Below are positions 14,333 to 22,432 of a stretch of DNA of 23,595 nucleotides, piece by piece. The notes under the pieces are model-generated. The model ran no database searches, was not told where the DNA came from, and saw nothing but the letters and a program-made list of their open reading frames with translations. A program made the position numbers and the translations under genes. Source of the DNA: Verrucomicrobia bacterium UBA1200 (GTDB taxonomy: Bacteria > Verrucomicrobiota > Kiritimatiellia > RFP12 > UBA1067); contig DBXY01000016.1 of the NCBI GenBank assembly GCA_002309765.1, positions 30,729-54,323 on the forward strand, read 5' to 3'. Numbering within the stretch: the stretch's first letter is position 1; each line of letters starts with the position of its first letter.

Positions 14333-17300
14333 ATGTCGTTCAAGACGTTGAAAACCGCAATATTCGCGGTGGGGGCAATCCTCATTGCGGGTATTATTCA
14401 CGCTGCTTCAAACACCTATACCTGGATAGGCGACGAGCACGATGCCATTGACAATCTCAGCAAATGGACGCCCATGCCCGACGGCGGGTTTACAGCCGAA
14501 GACAAGCTCGTCTTCACGTCCGGTGCTTTGGTGAATGTCTCTGGCGCCATCACAGTCGGTACAATCGAGCTGAATTCCGCATCCCCCGTGACGTTCTACG
14601 GCACAAGCCAGATCAACGTGACTGAAATCGAGAACAAAGGGACTGGTAGCGTGTCGTTCGAGTGCCCAGTGCAGTTCTCTGGGACCTACCGCGTGATCGC
14701 GCAGTCCGTCCCCGTTAAGTTCCCCGGCCGCGCCACCGCCACGTATCCCGACAATGACATGCACGTGGCTGAAAGTACCGTCGCCACGCGCACGCTCGAC
14801 GGCGAATTCAACTTTACCGCGGAGAACTGGATCGTCAGCAATGTGGGCGACTATCCGTGGATCGTTGCAAAGGATGCCGTCGTGCACGGCAATAACTTCT
14901 CCGGTTTGCAGACCAGCCACCATCGTATCCTTAGAATCGATGAAGGCGGTTACGCCTGCTTCACCACCGTCACGAACGGCTGGGATCGCGGCGATATCGA
15001 CATTGACGGTACGCTTGAGGCTACCCAGGAGGTGATCGTGCGCACGAATCCTTCCGGCGGCTCGACCGCCTCGCATTTCGGACGGTCCGGCAACATCGGC
15101 ACGGTCAAGGCAAAGCGCATCGCGAAGGCAGAACACTCAATTGCGCAGTCGCTCATCCCCAACCTTATCGTAGGTTCCGGAGGAATCGGTAGCGTATGCC
15201 AGGATTACATTTGGCGTTTTGAAGTCGATACCACGATTACCGCGATGGACAATTTCGACGTTATCGCTGTTTACCGGTCGGCTGGACTCCACGACTGGGG
15301 TATCGGTTGCAGCGGCACTATAACCATCACGTTCAACGTTCCGGAAGGAAAGACGGTTACGTACGGAACCGGTTTCTCCGGCTCCACCTGCACGATACGC
15401 AAGACGGGCGCCGGTACGCTCGTGATGGGCAACACCTATGCCGGCAACTCGGGATACTTGAAGCAGTATGCGAACGGCACGGTCATTGAGGAGGGCATGG
15501 TGCGTCTCGCGGCGAATGGTCAGCTCGGTACCGGGGCTGTGACAATAGCGGACGGCGCCCGGCTTGAAATCGCAAACGGTGTGGCCGTTTCCAACCAGAT
15601 TGACGGAGAAGGGACGCTCGCGCTTAACGACGGCGTGACGCTCACCATGGGCAATATCCCGTGGAGTGTTGGCGCGGTGGAAGTCGCCTCTGACGCGACG
15701 GTCAATGTGACGACTGCCGCCACCGGTCCGTTCGCTTTCCTTACTGGAGTAAACGCGGCTGACCTTTCGCACTTCAAGTTCGGCGAGAATGCACTCACCG
15801 TTGCGGGCGACACGCTTAGCTACGCGGGTGGCGTAACGACTGGTGCATACGTATGGAACGGTGCGGACGGAGCCAACTGGAACGTGCCCGGTAACTGGCT
15901 CGTCGACGGCGCAGTTCCCGCGACCGCCCCCGCATCGACCGACACCATTGTTTTCCAGAATACGGCACCGGTCACAGTTGGCGGCACGGACACGCTGACC
16001 GTAACAAATATCCTCACGCTCTCCGATGATTTGGTGACGTTTGACTGCCCCGTGAAGTTCGCCGGAACGTACCTTGTGGAGAATGTGGCAACTGCGCCGC
16101 TATTCGCGGGCGGTGCCACGGCGACACGTCCCGACGATACTCTCACTAGCATGAACATTCCCAGCCATGCACTTAACGGCATAATCACTTTCACCGAGGA
16201 CTGGACGATTCCAAACCAGCCCGCCGGCAACCCGTTCGTTGTCGCCCCCGGTGCCAGATTGTATGGAAAGACGGTCACTGCCGCCGCTTACCAAAATACC
16301 AACTATCATCTGCGTATCGATGAGGACGCGATCGCCACGTTCGAGACGGTCGCGGTGGCTGGCAAGCTCGTGTTCCATTTAAACGGCGGTAAAATTGTCG
16401 CAACCGGTGATGTCACGCTGGGCGGCGACGCTTCGGGGCGCGACTTTGGTTTCTATGGAAAGACTAATGTTGGCACTGTGGAGGCGCACGGTATTTTCAA
16501 AAGCGTGACTGGTGTCGGATTGGTGTATAACTACATCACGAACATGGTCGTGGGCGCCGGCGGCTTCGGAATGTACCGCAAGGACTACAACCATCAATTC
16601 CAAGTGGATTCCAAGCTTACCGCCAAGGACAACCTGACTATTCACCAGCCAATTGCTGAGGACGGTCCGAAGGATGGTGACTGGGGCTTGAACTTGAACG
16701 GCAAGACGTTCACGATCGATACTGCCGGGTACACCGTCATTTTCGATTCCTGGACTGCCGCCAACGCCGCTAAGGTCGTTAAGGAGGGCGAGGGTGAGAT
16801 GATCATGCAGAGCCGCCTGAAGCAGCACACGGGCGGCACGATCGTCAAAGGCGGCAAGTTGACTGTCGCCAGGTCTGGCAGCCAGGGCGAGGGTCCATTG
16901 ACGGTGTACCCCGGAGCCACACTTGCCAACACGGTTGTCGTGAGCCATCCTTATACGCTCACTCTCGACGCGGACGCGATTCTGAAGCCCGCGCAGAACA
17001 CCTATTTCGATGTTTCTCGCGGTACGATCGAATTCCCGGAAACGGGTACGGTAATCGTTGATATGGCGAATTTCGAGTTCGTGAACGGCGTCGCGAATCC
17101 CGTTCTGGCGGGTGTCGCGGCAGGTGACGAACAGAAATTCACCGCGATTGTCCCGTCCGGCGTGATTGGCTCGTTCTCGGTCGCTGACGGGTTCCTCTAT
17201 TACAAGGCCATTGCGGGCGGCAGCGCCGCGGCGGACCTCTTCTGGCACCCGACTTCGGAAGGCATCTGGTCGTTGTCGGTGGCGGCGTGGACTAACGCAG

Positions 17301-20300
17301 CGGGTACACAGGTTACGTTCTCGCCATACGCAAATGTGACGGTGGCGGATGCGGCGACGATTTCGCTCCCTGCCGCTGTCGAGGCGAACGACGTTAATAT
17401 TACGGCAGACGGCGATGTCACGCTCAATGGCGATGGCAAGCTTGGTGGTCCCGGTACGATTGTCAAGACTGGTTCCGGAACGTTCACCTTCAATGCAAAG
17501 GGTGGTCTCGATGCCCAGCCAATCATTGTTTCGAACGGAGTGTTCAAGCTAGGCGAAGACCTTCCTACCCGCGCGCTCGGCGCGACGGCGGACACTTCGC
17601 CCATTATTGTTGAGAAAGGCGGCACGCTTGACATCAATTATAATGTCGATGGCAACAACTATGACACTGCCCGTACCACCCTTACGCACGATAAGCTCAT
17701 CAAGATCGCCGGCGACGGCGTTGACGGCAAGGGTGCTATCGTAAGTAAAAACAAGCAGACCTATTTTGCTTTCAGCGACGTGGAGCTAACGGATGACGCG
17801 ACGATTGGCGGTACTGTCCGCAGCGACTTCCGTCATTCTACAGCGTATGGCGCTATTCGCGGCACAACGAGCAACTCGATCACGGGTCCCGGTAAACGCC
17901 TTACCGTTAAGAATACTGCAAAACTCGTTCTAGTGGATACGGCAATCAATCTTGGTTCGATTCTCGTGACGGATGGCGGTGCCCTTGAATTCGAGCATCC
18001 CACAGTTGAGAATGTGCCGGGCGGTATCCATCTTGAGAACGGTACCTTCTCCATTTATAACTCGACGTGCTCACTTGGTCTGTTCGCCGACTCCGGCAAC
18101 AACTACATCAAGAACACTTACTCCGACACGCGGGAAATCTTCGGCGCAATCAATATCGCGTCCGGGGCCACACTTGCCCATGCCGCCGGTAACGCCATTT
18201 ACACCAGCAAGATTAACGGAAAGATTGGGCTCACCGGCGGTATGATCGTCCTCACTGGTAACGATCATCTGGATGGGGTCGAGATCGACGGTTCGCTGTA
18301 TACCGGCATTACGCGCATTCGCCAGAGCGGCACCTACACCGGGGCGAAGATCACCAGCCAGGTGTTCAGCGTGGCAGACCAGGACTCGACGCCTGTCGAC
18401 GTCGTTTTCAAGGACTCCTCGATCGACACCCAGAGCGCCATGGTCAGCTGGGGCTGTGCCACAAAGACAGCCGCCCCCTCGGGTTCGATTTCGGTTGGTG
18501 AGGGTACGGTGTTCAACGCCGCCAAACTTGCGATCGGTGACGACGGCACCTCCACCGACAAGTCCATCAAGGTGGCGTTTTTGGTGGACGGCGGTACGTT
18601 CAACCTCACGAACGTCGACTTCTTCGTTGCGTACAACGGGCCGAACTCTGAGTTCGTGATAAATTCCGGCACGGCTAACGTTAACAAGGCGACGATTAAG
18701 CTGCGCGCCAACAACCAGGCGCTCGGCGGGTACAACAAGTCACGCTTTATCCAGAACGGCGGCGTGTTTAACTACGGCGGCGCGGGCTTTACGGCGCGTT
18801 ATGAAGACAACAACGAGGACGGCCAGATCATCTTCAAGGGCGGAGAGATGAACGCTTCTGCCAACTGGGCGATTCCAAACTGGATTTCGACCTGCTTCAA
18901 GGACGGCGCGGCGGACGGCTGGACGCTCAACCAGGCGGACGACACGACGGCGACGTGGACGACGGCGCTGAGCGGCGACGGCGACGTGACGCTAAACGGC
19001 GCGGCGACGCTCGTCGGCAACAAGGAAGTGCAGGGCGCGGTCGGCGGCAAGTGGACGGTCGGCGACGGCTTCACGGCGGGCTTGCAGGGTGCGGCGTCAT
19101 TCCTCGGCGGGCTTTCCATCGGCGAGGGCGCAACGGCGACAATCGATGTCGCGACAGACCGCAGCGCGGTGTTCACCGCGCGCGATTTCGGCGACCGCGA
19201 TCTCAGCGTCGCCAACAGTCTTGTCGGACGGTTCAACAAGCAGTTCGGCGGCTCGACGCGCGGCACGATCACGCACGACGAGACGTTCCTCTTCGTGAAC
19301 TATGCTGAAGCGGCTCGTCCGTTCGGCAACATGAACTACTCGGCGGCGTATGCCGTCGGCCAGTTCTACGTCGATGAGACGGCTTTGGGCACCTGGTCCT
19401 TCGAGGGCAGATGCGACGACCGCGTGGCGCTCTGGATTGACGGCGAACAGGTTCTGCTTTCGACCTCCGACTGCGCCACCGTCACCGGCACCAAGGAAAT
19501 CACAACGGCCGGCTGGCACTCGTTCCGCCATGTCATATCCGACAACACCGGCGGATTCGGTGCGGCCGCCAACCACGCCTACCAGACGGTCGGCTACAAG
19601 GATCCCACGATGTCCGCATACGCGCGTTTCAACGTGGAGAACCTGAAGATGCGCCCGGCGGCGGACTTCGGCGATCCGAACAACGCAAACACCATCCGTT
19701 GGAGCCACTACAAGGGAACATCGTCCACCGTCACGGCGGACACCTTTAAGCGTGACGACTTCGCGTGGGACTTCTGCTGCATCACGAACAATCTACAGAA
19801 GCTAAAGTGGTACGGCAGCAACGATACAACGTGGTTCAACACCTACACGGTTAACCGCTACGAGGGTTGGTTCTACGTGACGGCGGAGAATGCTGACAAG
19901 GAGTGGACGTTCCGTTCCAACTATGATGACCGCTGTGCGTTGTGGATTGACGGCGTGGATTCGGAGCTGGACGGTTCTAGCAACAACACGAAGACTTACA
20001 TGAAGACTCTCTCGCAGGGGTGGCACAAGTTCCGTATCCAGACGGCGGACTTCACCGGCAATGCGGGTCCGTGGAGTGGACAGAACAAGCTGCCGGTCTC
20101 CTATCAAGTTGCTGGCGGCAGCGAGACGTTCTTCAGCGAGTTGACGCTTGCGCTTACGATTTGCCCGGATGGTTACGTCCAGGGTGGTGTTACGCTCGCC
20201 TCGAACGCGACGCTCACGAACGGTGCAACTAAGAATGCGGCCGAGGTGTACGGGACGGTCGAGGTTACCGGCACCGGCGCTACGGTTTCCGGCCCGTTCA

Positions 20301-20614
20301 AGTTCGAGGGCGCGAAGCTCGCTTACTCTAACGTGGCGGCTAACACCCGGGACTTCACCACGCTGCTGACATTCGATAACGCGGCGGAAGATATGTTCGC
20401 CAATTTGGGCGGCATCTCGGTGGACTTCGCGGCCGATCCCACCGTCGGTACTGTTGTGGTCGGCCCGGCGTACGGTTTGGCGGCTGAGGACATTGAGTCG
20501 AATGTCGCCGTCACCGTCAACGGTACCCCGTACACGAAGAGATACTCCGCCACGGTTGAGGACAATATGATCAAGCTCAGTTTCCGTCGTGGACTGATGA
20601 TTATTATCCAGTAG
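14333..20614 (+). CDS. Giant secreted beta-strand-repeat protein with PA14-like domains (paralogue 2)
   Basis: A 2093-aa paralogue of the preceding giant gene. ATG 14333 has an AAGGAG site 7 bases upstream and starts a signal peptide (MSFKTLKTA, hydrophobic core, cleavage near IIHA-ASN). It lacks paralogue 1's N-terminal carbohydrate-binding-like domain and goes directly into module A (YTWIGDE at residue 29), then B (YVWNG at 506) and C (LFWHP at 969). From LFWHP to the end it has 1124 residues, as I count also 1124 in paralogue 1, including both PA14-like domains (DDRVALWIDG and DDRCALWIDG). It ends with IKLSFRRGLMIIIQ. Conservation is uneven: residues about 1100-1390 differ strongly from paralogue 1 while the flanks are close. 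Codon use in about 18900-19300 is unusually rich in GCG and ACG. Surface adhesion or glycan binding is inferred. No enzyme domain or outer-membrane barrel was recognised. Confidence 0.88.
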   Translation: MSFKTLKTAIFAVGAILIAGIIHAASNTYTWIGDEHDAIDNLSKWTPMPDGGFTAEDKLVFTSGALVNVSGAITVGTIELNSASPVTFYGTSQINVTEIENKGTGSVSFECPVQFSGTYRVIAQSVPVKFPGRATATYPDNDMHVAESTVATRTLDGEFNFTAENWIVSNVGDYPWIVAKDAVVHGNNFSGLQTSHHRILRIDEGGYACFTTVTNGWDRGDIDIDGTLEATQEVIVRTNPSGGSTASHFGRSGNIGTVKAKRIAKAEHSIAQSLIPNLIVGSGGIGSVCQDYIWRFEVDTTITAMDNFDVIAVYRSAGLHDWGIGCSGTITITFNVPEGKTVTYGTGFSGSTCTIRKTGAGTLVMGNTYAGNSGYLKQYANGTVIEEGMVRLAANGQLGTGAVTIADGARLEIANGVAVSNQIDGEGTLALNDGVTLTMGNIPWSVGAVEVASDATVNVTTAATGPFAFLTGVNAADLSHFKFGENALTVAGDTLSYAGGVTTGAYVWNGADGANWNVPGNWLVDGAVPATAPASTDTIVFQNTAPVTVGGTDTLTVTNILTLSDDLVTFDCPVKFAGTYLVENVATAPLFAGGATATRPDDTLTSMNIPSHALNGIITFTEDWTIPNQPAGNPFVVAPGARLYGKTVTAAAYQNTNYHLRIDEDAIATFETVAVAGKLVFHLNGGKIVATGDVTLGGDASGRDFGFYGKTNVGTVEAHGIFKSVTGVGLVYNYITNMVVGAGGFGMYRKDYNHQFQVDSKLTAKDNLTIHQPIAEDGPKDGDWGLNLNGKTFTIDTAGYTVIFDSWTAANAAKVVKEGEGEMIMQSRLKQHTGGTIVKGGKLTVARSGSQGEGPLTVYPGATLANTVVVSHPYTLTLDADAILKPAQNTYFDVSRGTIEFPETGTVIVDMANFEFVNGVANPVLAGVAAGDEQKFTAIVPSGVIGSFSVADGFLYYKAIAGGSAAADLFWHPTSEGIWSLSVAAWTNAAGTQVTFSPYANVTVADAATISLPAAVEANDVNITADGDVTLNGDGKLGGPGTIVKTGSGTFTFNAKGGLDAQPIIVSNGVFKLGEDLPTRALGATADTSPIIVEKGGTLDINYNVDGNNYDTARTTLTHDKLIKIAGDGVDGKGAIVSKNKQTYFAFSDVELTDDATIGGTVRSDFRHSTAYGAIRGTTSNSITGPGKRLTVKNTAKLVLVDTAINLGSILVTDGGALEFEHPTVENVPGGIHLENGTFSIYNSTCSLGLFADSGNNYIKNTYSDTREIFGAINIASGATLAHAAGNAIYTSKINGKIGLTGGMIVLTGNDHLDGVEIDGSLYTGITRIRQSGTYTGAKITSQVFSVADQDSTPVDVVFKDSSIDTQSAMVSWGCATKTAAPSGSISVGEGTVFNAAKLAIGDDGTSTDKSIKVAFLVDGGTFNLTNVDFFVAYNGPNSEFVINSGTANVNKATIKLRANNQALGGYNKSRFIQNGGVFNYGGAGFTARYEDNNEDGQIIFKGGEMNASANWAIPNWISTCFKDGAADGWTLNQADDTTATWTTALSGDGDVTLNGAATLVGNKEVQGAVGGKWTVGDGFTAGLQGAASFLGGLSIGEGATATIDVATDRSAVFTARDFGDRDLSVANSLVGRFNKQFGGSTRGTITHDETFLFVNYAEAARPFGNMNYSAAYAVGQFYVDETALGTWSFEGRCDDRVALWIDGEQVLLSTSDCATVTGTKEITTAGWHSFRHVISDNTGGFGAAANHAYQTVGYKDPTMSAYARFNVENLKMRPAADFGDPNNANTIRWSHYKGTSSTVTADTFKRDDFAWDFCCITNNLQKLKWYGSNDTTWFNTYTVNRYEGWFYVTAENADKEWTFRSNYDDRCALWIDGVDSELDGSSNNTKTYMKTLSQGWHKFRIQTADFTGNAGPWSGQNKLPVSYQVAGGSETFFSELTLALTICPDGYVQGGVTLASNATLTNGATKNAAEVYGTVEVTGTGATVSGPFKFEGAKLAYSNVAANTRDFTTLLTFDNAAEDMFANLGGISVDFAADPTVGTVVVGPAYGLAAEDIESNVAVTVNGTPYTKRYSATVEDNMIKLSFRRGLMIIIQ
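14417..15847 (+). repeat. Beta-strand module A of paralogue 2
   Basis: Codes for residues about 29-505 and matches module A of paralogue 1 (FECPVQFSGTY, ATYPDNDM, LDGEFNFTAENW, NGWDRGDIDIDG, ASHFGRSGNIGT, KTGAGTLVMGNTYAG). It is also distantly related to module B that follows, so both copies of the gene keep the same internal duplication. Confidence 0.7.
15848..17236 (+). repeat. Beta-strand module B of paralogue 2
   Basis: Codes for residues about 506-968. It keeps FDCPVKFAGTY, TFTEDWTIPNQ, NYHLRIDEDA, DWGLNLNGKTFTIDTAGYT and KEGEGEMIMQSR. These last two motifs are almost unchanged from paralogue 1, including at many third codon positions. Confidence 0.7.
19210..20125 (+). other. Two tandem PA14-like domains in paralogue 2
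   Basis: The first (about 19210-19660) has YAVGQFYV, TWSFEGRCDDRVALWIDG and AGWHSFRHV. The second (about 19690-20125) has TVNRYEGWFYVTAEN, FRSNYDDRCALWIDG and GWHKFRIQTADF. Spacing and the bracketing cysteines (GRCDDR, SDCA) match paralogue 1. Confidence 0.65.
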
Positions 20615-20635
20615 CGGATAACTGTTTTATCGGAG

Positions 20636-20669
20636 AGGCCGGGTGCGCATTGCCGCACCCGGCCTTTTT
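20636..20669 (+). terminator. Rho-independent terminator of paralogue 2
   Basis: A 12-bp stem (20636-20647 with 20654-20665), loop CATTGC, then a T-run. The core GCCGGGTGCG/CGCACCCGGC is identical to the terminator of paralogue 1. One base pair differs as A-T versus G-C, which preserves pairing. It ends only 15 bases before the next start codon. Confidence 0.92.
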
Positions 20670-20683
20670 CAACGGAGCAAGCT

Positions 20684-21640
20684 TTGAGATTTTCCATTTT
20701 CTGTTTTTTAGCAATGTCGGTGTCATCGCTGATGGCGCTCGGAAATGACCGGGTGCCGTTTGCCGATCCGTACATTTTGTGCTACGGCGGAATGTATTAC
20801 GCTTACGGCACGCATTCCACCAACGGCATTGCGGTGGCGGTCTCCAAGAACCTCGTTGATTGGCGGATGTCGGCCGGACGGTCAAAAGACCGGTTGGCTC
20901 TGCACAAAGATGATTCGTACGCCGACCGTAGATTTTGGGCTCCGGAGGTTTACCGCGCCAACGGCAAGTTCATCATGTTCTATTCTGCCGATGAGCACAC
21001 CTGCGCCGCAGTCGCGGAAAATCCGCTCGGGCCTTTTGTCCAGTCGGTGAAACGCCCGCTGATCGAGGACTTCAAAAGCATCGACAATTCGCTGTATATC
21101 GACGCTTCCGGCAAAGGGTGGATGCCGTTTGTGAGATTCAACAACGGCAATATCATCTGGATGGCGGAGCTAACGGACGATTATCTGCATATTAAGCCCA
21201 AAACCATGCGTTTTTGTCTGGAGGCCACCGAGCCTTGGGAACACCGTATGGGTAATGTAGCCGAAGGCCCGTTTATCATCAAACACGGCCGCTATTACTA
21301 TTTGACCTATTCCTGCAACGATTTCAAGTCGAAAGACTATGGCATCGGGGTGGCGGTGACGGACGATTTGCGCAAGCCGTGGGCGAAACAGCCCTACAAT
21401 CCGGTCTTTCAGCGCGGTTTCGGTTTGCCCGGCACCGGGCACCACTCTTTTTTCAAGGATGCCAGCGGCAAAGTGCGCGTCGTTTTTCACGCGCATTTTT
21501 CGGAGTCCAGAATACATCCGCGCTGCATGTACATCGCCGATGTCGTGTTCAAGCCCGCCGAGAAGGCTGGCGATCCGCCGCGGCTGACCATTGGCGGCAA
21601 ACTTATCGAGTGTAAAATCCAGAGAGGGTTCGGCAAGTGA
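20684..21640 (+). CDS. Secreted glycoside hydrolase, GH43 family
   Basis: A 318-aa protein with a five-bladed-propeller GH43 pattern. VPFADPY places the catalytic base at D28, FWAPEVY is the typical second-blade motif, SIDNSLYID gives D134 as the pKa-modulating aspartate, and VAEGPFIIK gives E194 as the general acid. GH43 members are inverting beta-xylosidases, alpha-L-arabinofuranosidases or related exo-enzymes; the exact substrate cannot be read. The TTG start at 20684 is chosen because GGAG lies 6 bases upstream and it supplies a full signal peptide (MRFSIFCFLAMSVSSLMALG). ATG 20714 would remove most of it. The gene starts right behind the terminator of the giant gene and no separate promoter is evident, so it may depend on read-through or an internal promoter. 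Its stop overlaps the next start by 4 bases (GTGA). Confidence 0.88.
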   Translation: MRFSIFCFLAMSVSSLMALGNDRVPFADPYILCYGGMYYAYGTHSTNGIAVAVSKNLVDWRMSAGRSKDRLALHKDDSYADRRFWAPEVYRANGKFIMFYSADEHTCAAVAENPLGPFVQSVKRPLIEDFKSIDNSLYIDASGKGWMPFVRFNNGNIIWMAELTDDYLHIKPKTMRFCLEATEPWEHRMGNVAEGPFIIKHGRYYYLTYSCNDFKSKDYGIGVAVTDDLRKPWAKQPYNPVFQRGFGLPGTGHHSFFKDASGKVRVVFHAHFSESRIHPRCMYIADVVFKPAEKAGDPPRLTIGGKLIECKIQRGFGK

Positions 21641-22419
21641 AGGTTTTGATGGTGGGTGATGTGGTCGGAAAGCCGGGTCGAAGGATTTTTGCCTCGGTTG
21701 CGCGTAAGCTTCGTGATTCCAACGAGGTTCACGCGATTGTGGTCAACGGCGAAAACGCCGCCGCCGGCAGCGGGATCACGCTCGCTTTGGCCGAGGATTT
21801 TTTTGCGGCGGGGGCGGATGTGATAACGCTTGGCGACCACACATGGGGCCAGCGCGACTTTGAAGGGCAGATCAATTCCGAACGCCGCATCATCCGTCCC
21901 GCCAATTATGCGTCCGGAGTGCCCGGTCGCGGTTGGGTGTTGGCTCAGAGCGCGGTGATGCCGTTCGCGGTGGTTAATCTGCAGGGCCGGGTCTTCATGA
22001 ATCCTGTCGATTGCCCGTTCCGGGCGGTTGACGCGGTGTTGCGGGAGATTCCCTGCGGGGTGCCGGTGCTGGTGGATTTCCACGCCGAGGCGACTTCGGA
22101 GAAAATCGCGATGGGGCTGTATCTCGACGGCCGCGTGGCGGCGGTGGTCGGAACCCATACCCATGTGCAGACCAGCGACGCTAAGCTGTTGCCCAACGGC
22201 ACTGCCTATCTGACCGACCTGGGGATGACCGGCCCGGAGCTTTCGGTGCTTGGTCGCGACCACCGTCCGGTACTGAAGAAATTCACCACCGGCATTCCCG
22301 CCCGGTTTGAAGTGGCGGAAGGGCCGGCGGTGCTGGAAGGTGCGATTGTCGACATTAACCGCGAAACCGGCAAGGCGGTATCGATCCGCACGGTGCGGTA
22401 TCGTGAACCGGTGGAATGA
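21637..22419 (+). CDS. YmdB-family metallophosphoesterase
   Basis: A 260-aa protein of the TIGR00282 type. Family members hydrolyse 2',3'-cyclic nucleotides with two metal ions in the cytoplasm. Motifs: MVGDVVGKPGR (D8), VVNGENAAAGSGIT (E39, N40), LGDHTWGQRDF (H68), VDFHAEATSEK (H149) and GTHTHVQTSDAKLLP (H174, H176). These positions are within one residue of those I recall for Bacillus YmdB. The usual Asn of GNHTW is Asp67 here. The GTG start overlaps the GH43 stop and has AGAGGG 8 bases upstream, so the two genes are probably translated from one message although their products act in different compartments. xseA follows after 13 bases. Confidence 0.9.
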   Translation: MKVLMVGDVVGKPGRRIFASVARKLRDSNEVHAIVVNGENAAAGSGITLALAEDFFAAGADVITLGDHTWGQRDFEGQINSERRIIRPANYASGVPGRGWVLAQSAVMPFAVVNLQGRVFMNPVDCPFRAVDAVLREIPCGVPVLVDFHAEATSEKIAMGLYLDGRVAAVVGTHTHVQTSDAKLLPNGTAYLTDLGMTGPELSVLGRDHRPVLKKFTTGIPARFEVAEGPAVLEGAIVDINRETGKAVSIRTVRYREPVE

Positions 22420-22432
22420 CAGCGGTGGGGAA

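Noticed and set aside
6943..20614. Classical type V autotransporters
   Set aside because: The passenger-type beta repeats are present but no C-terminal 12-strand barrel with a terminal aromatic residue is visible in either protein.
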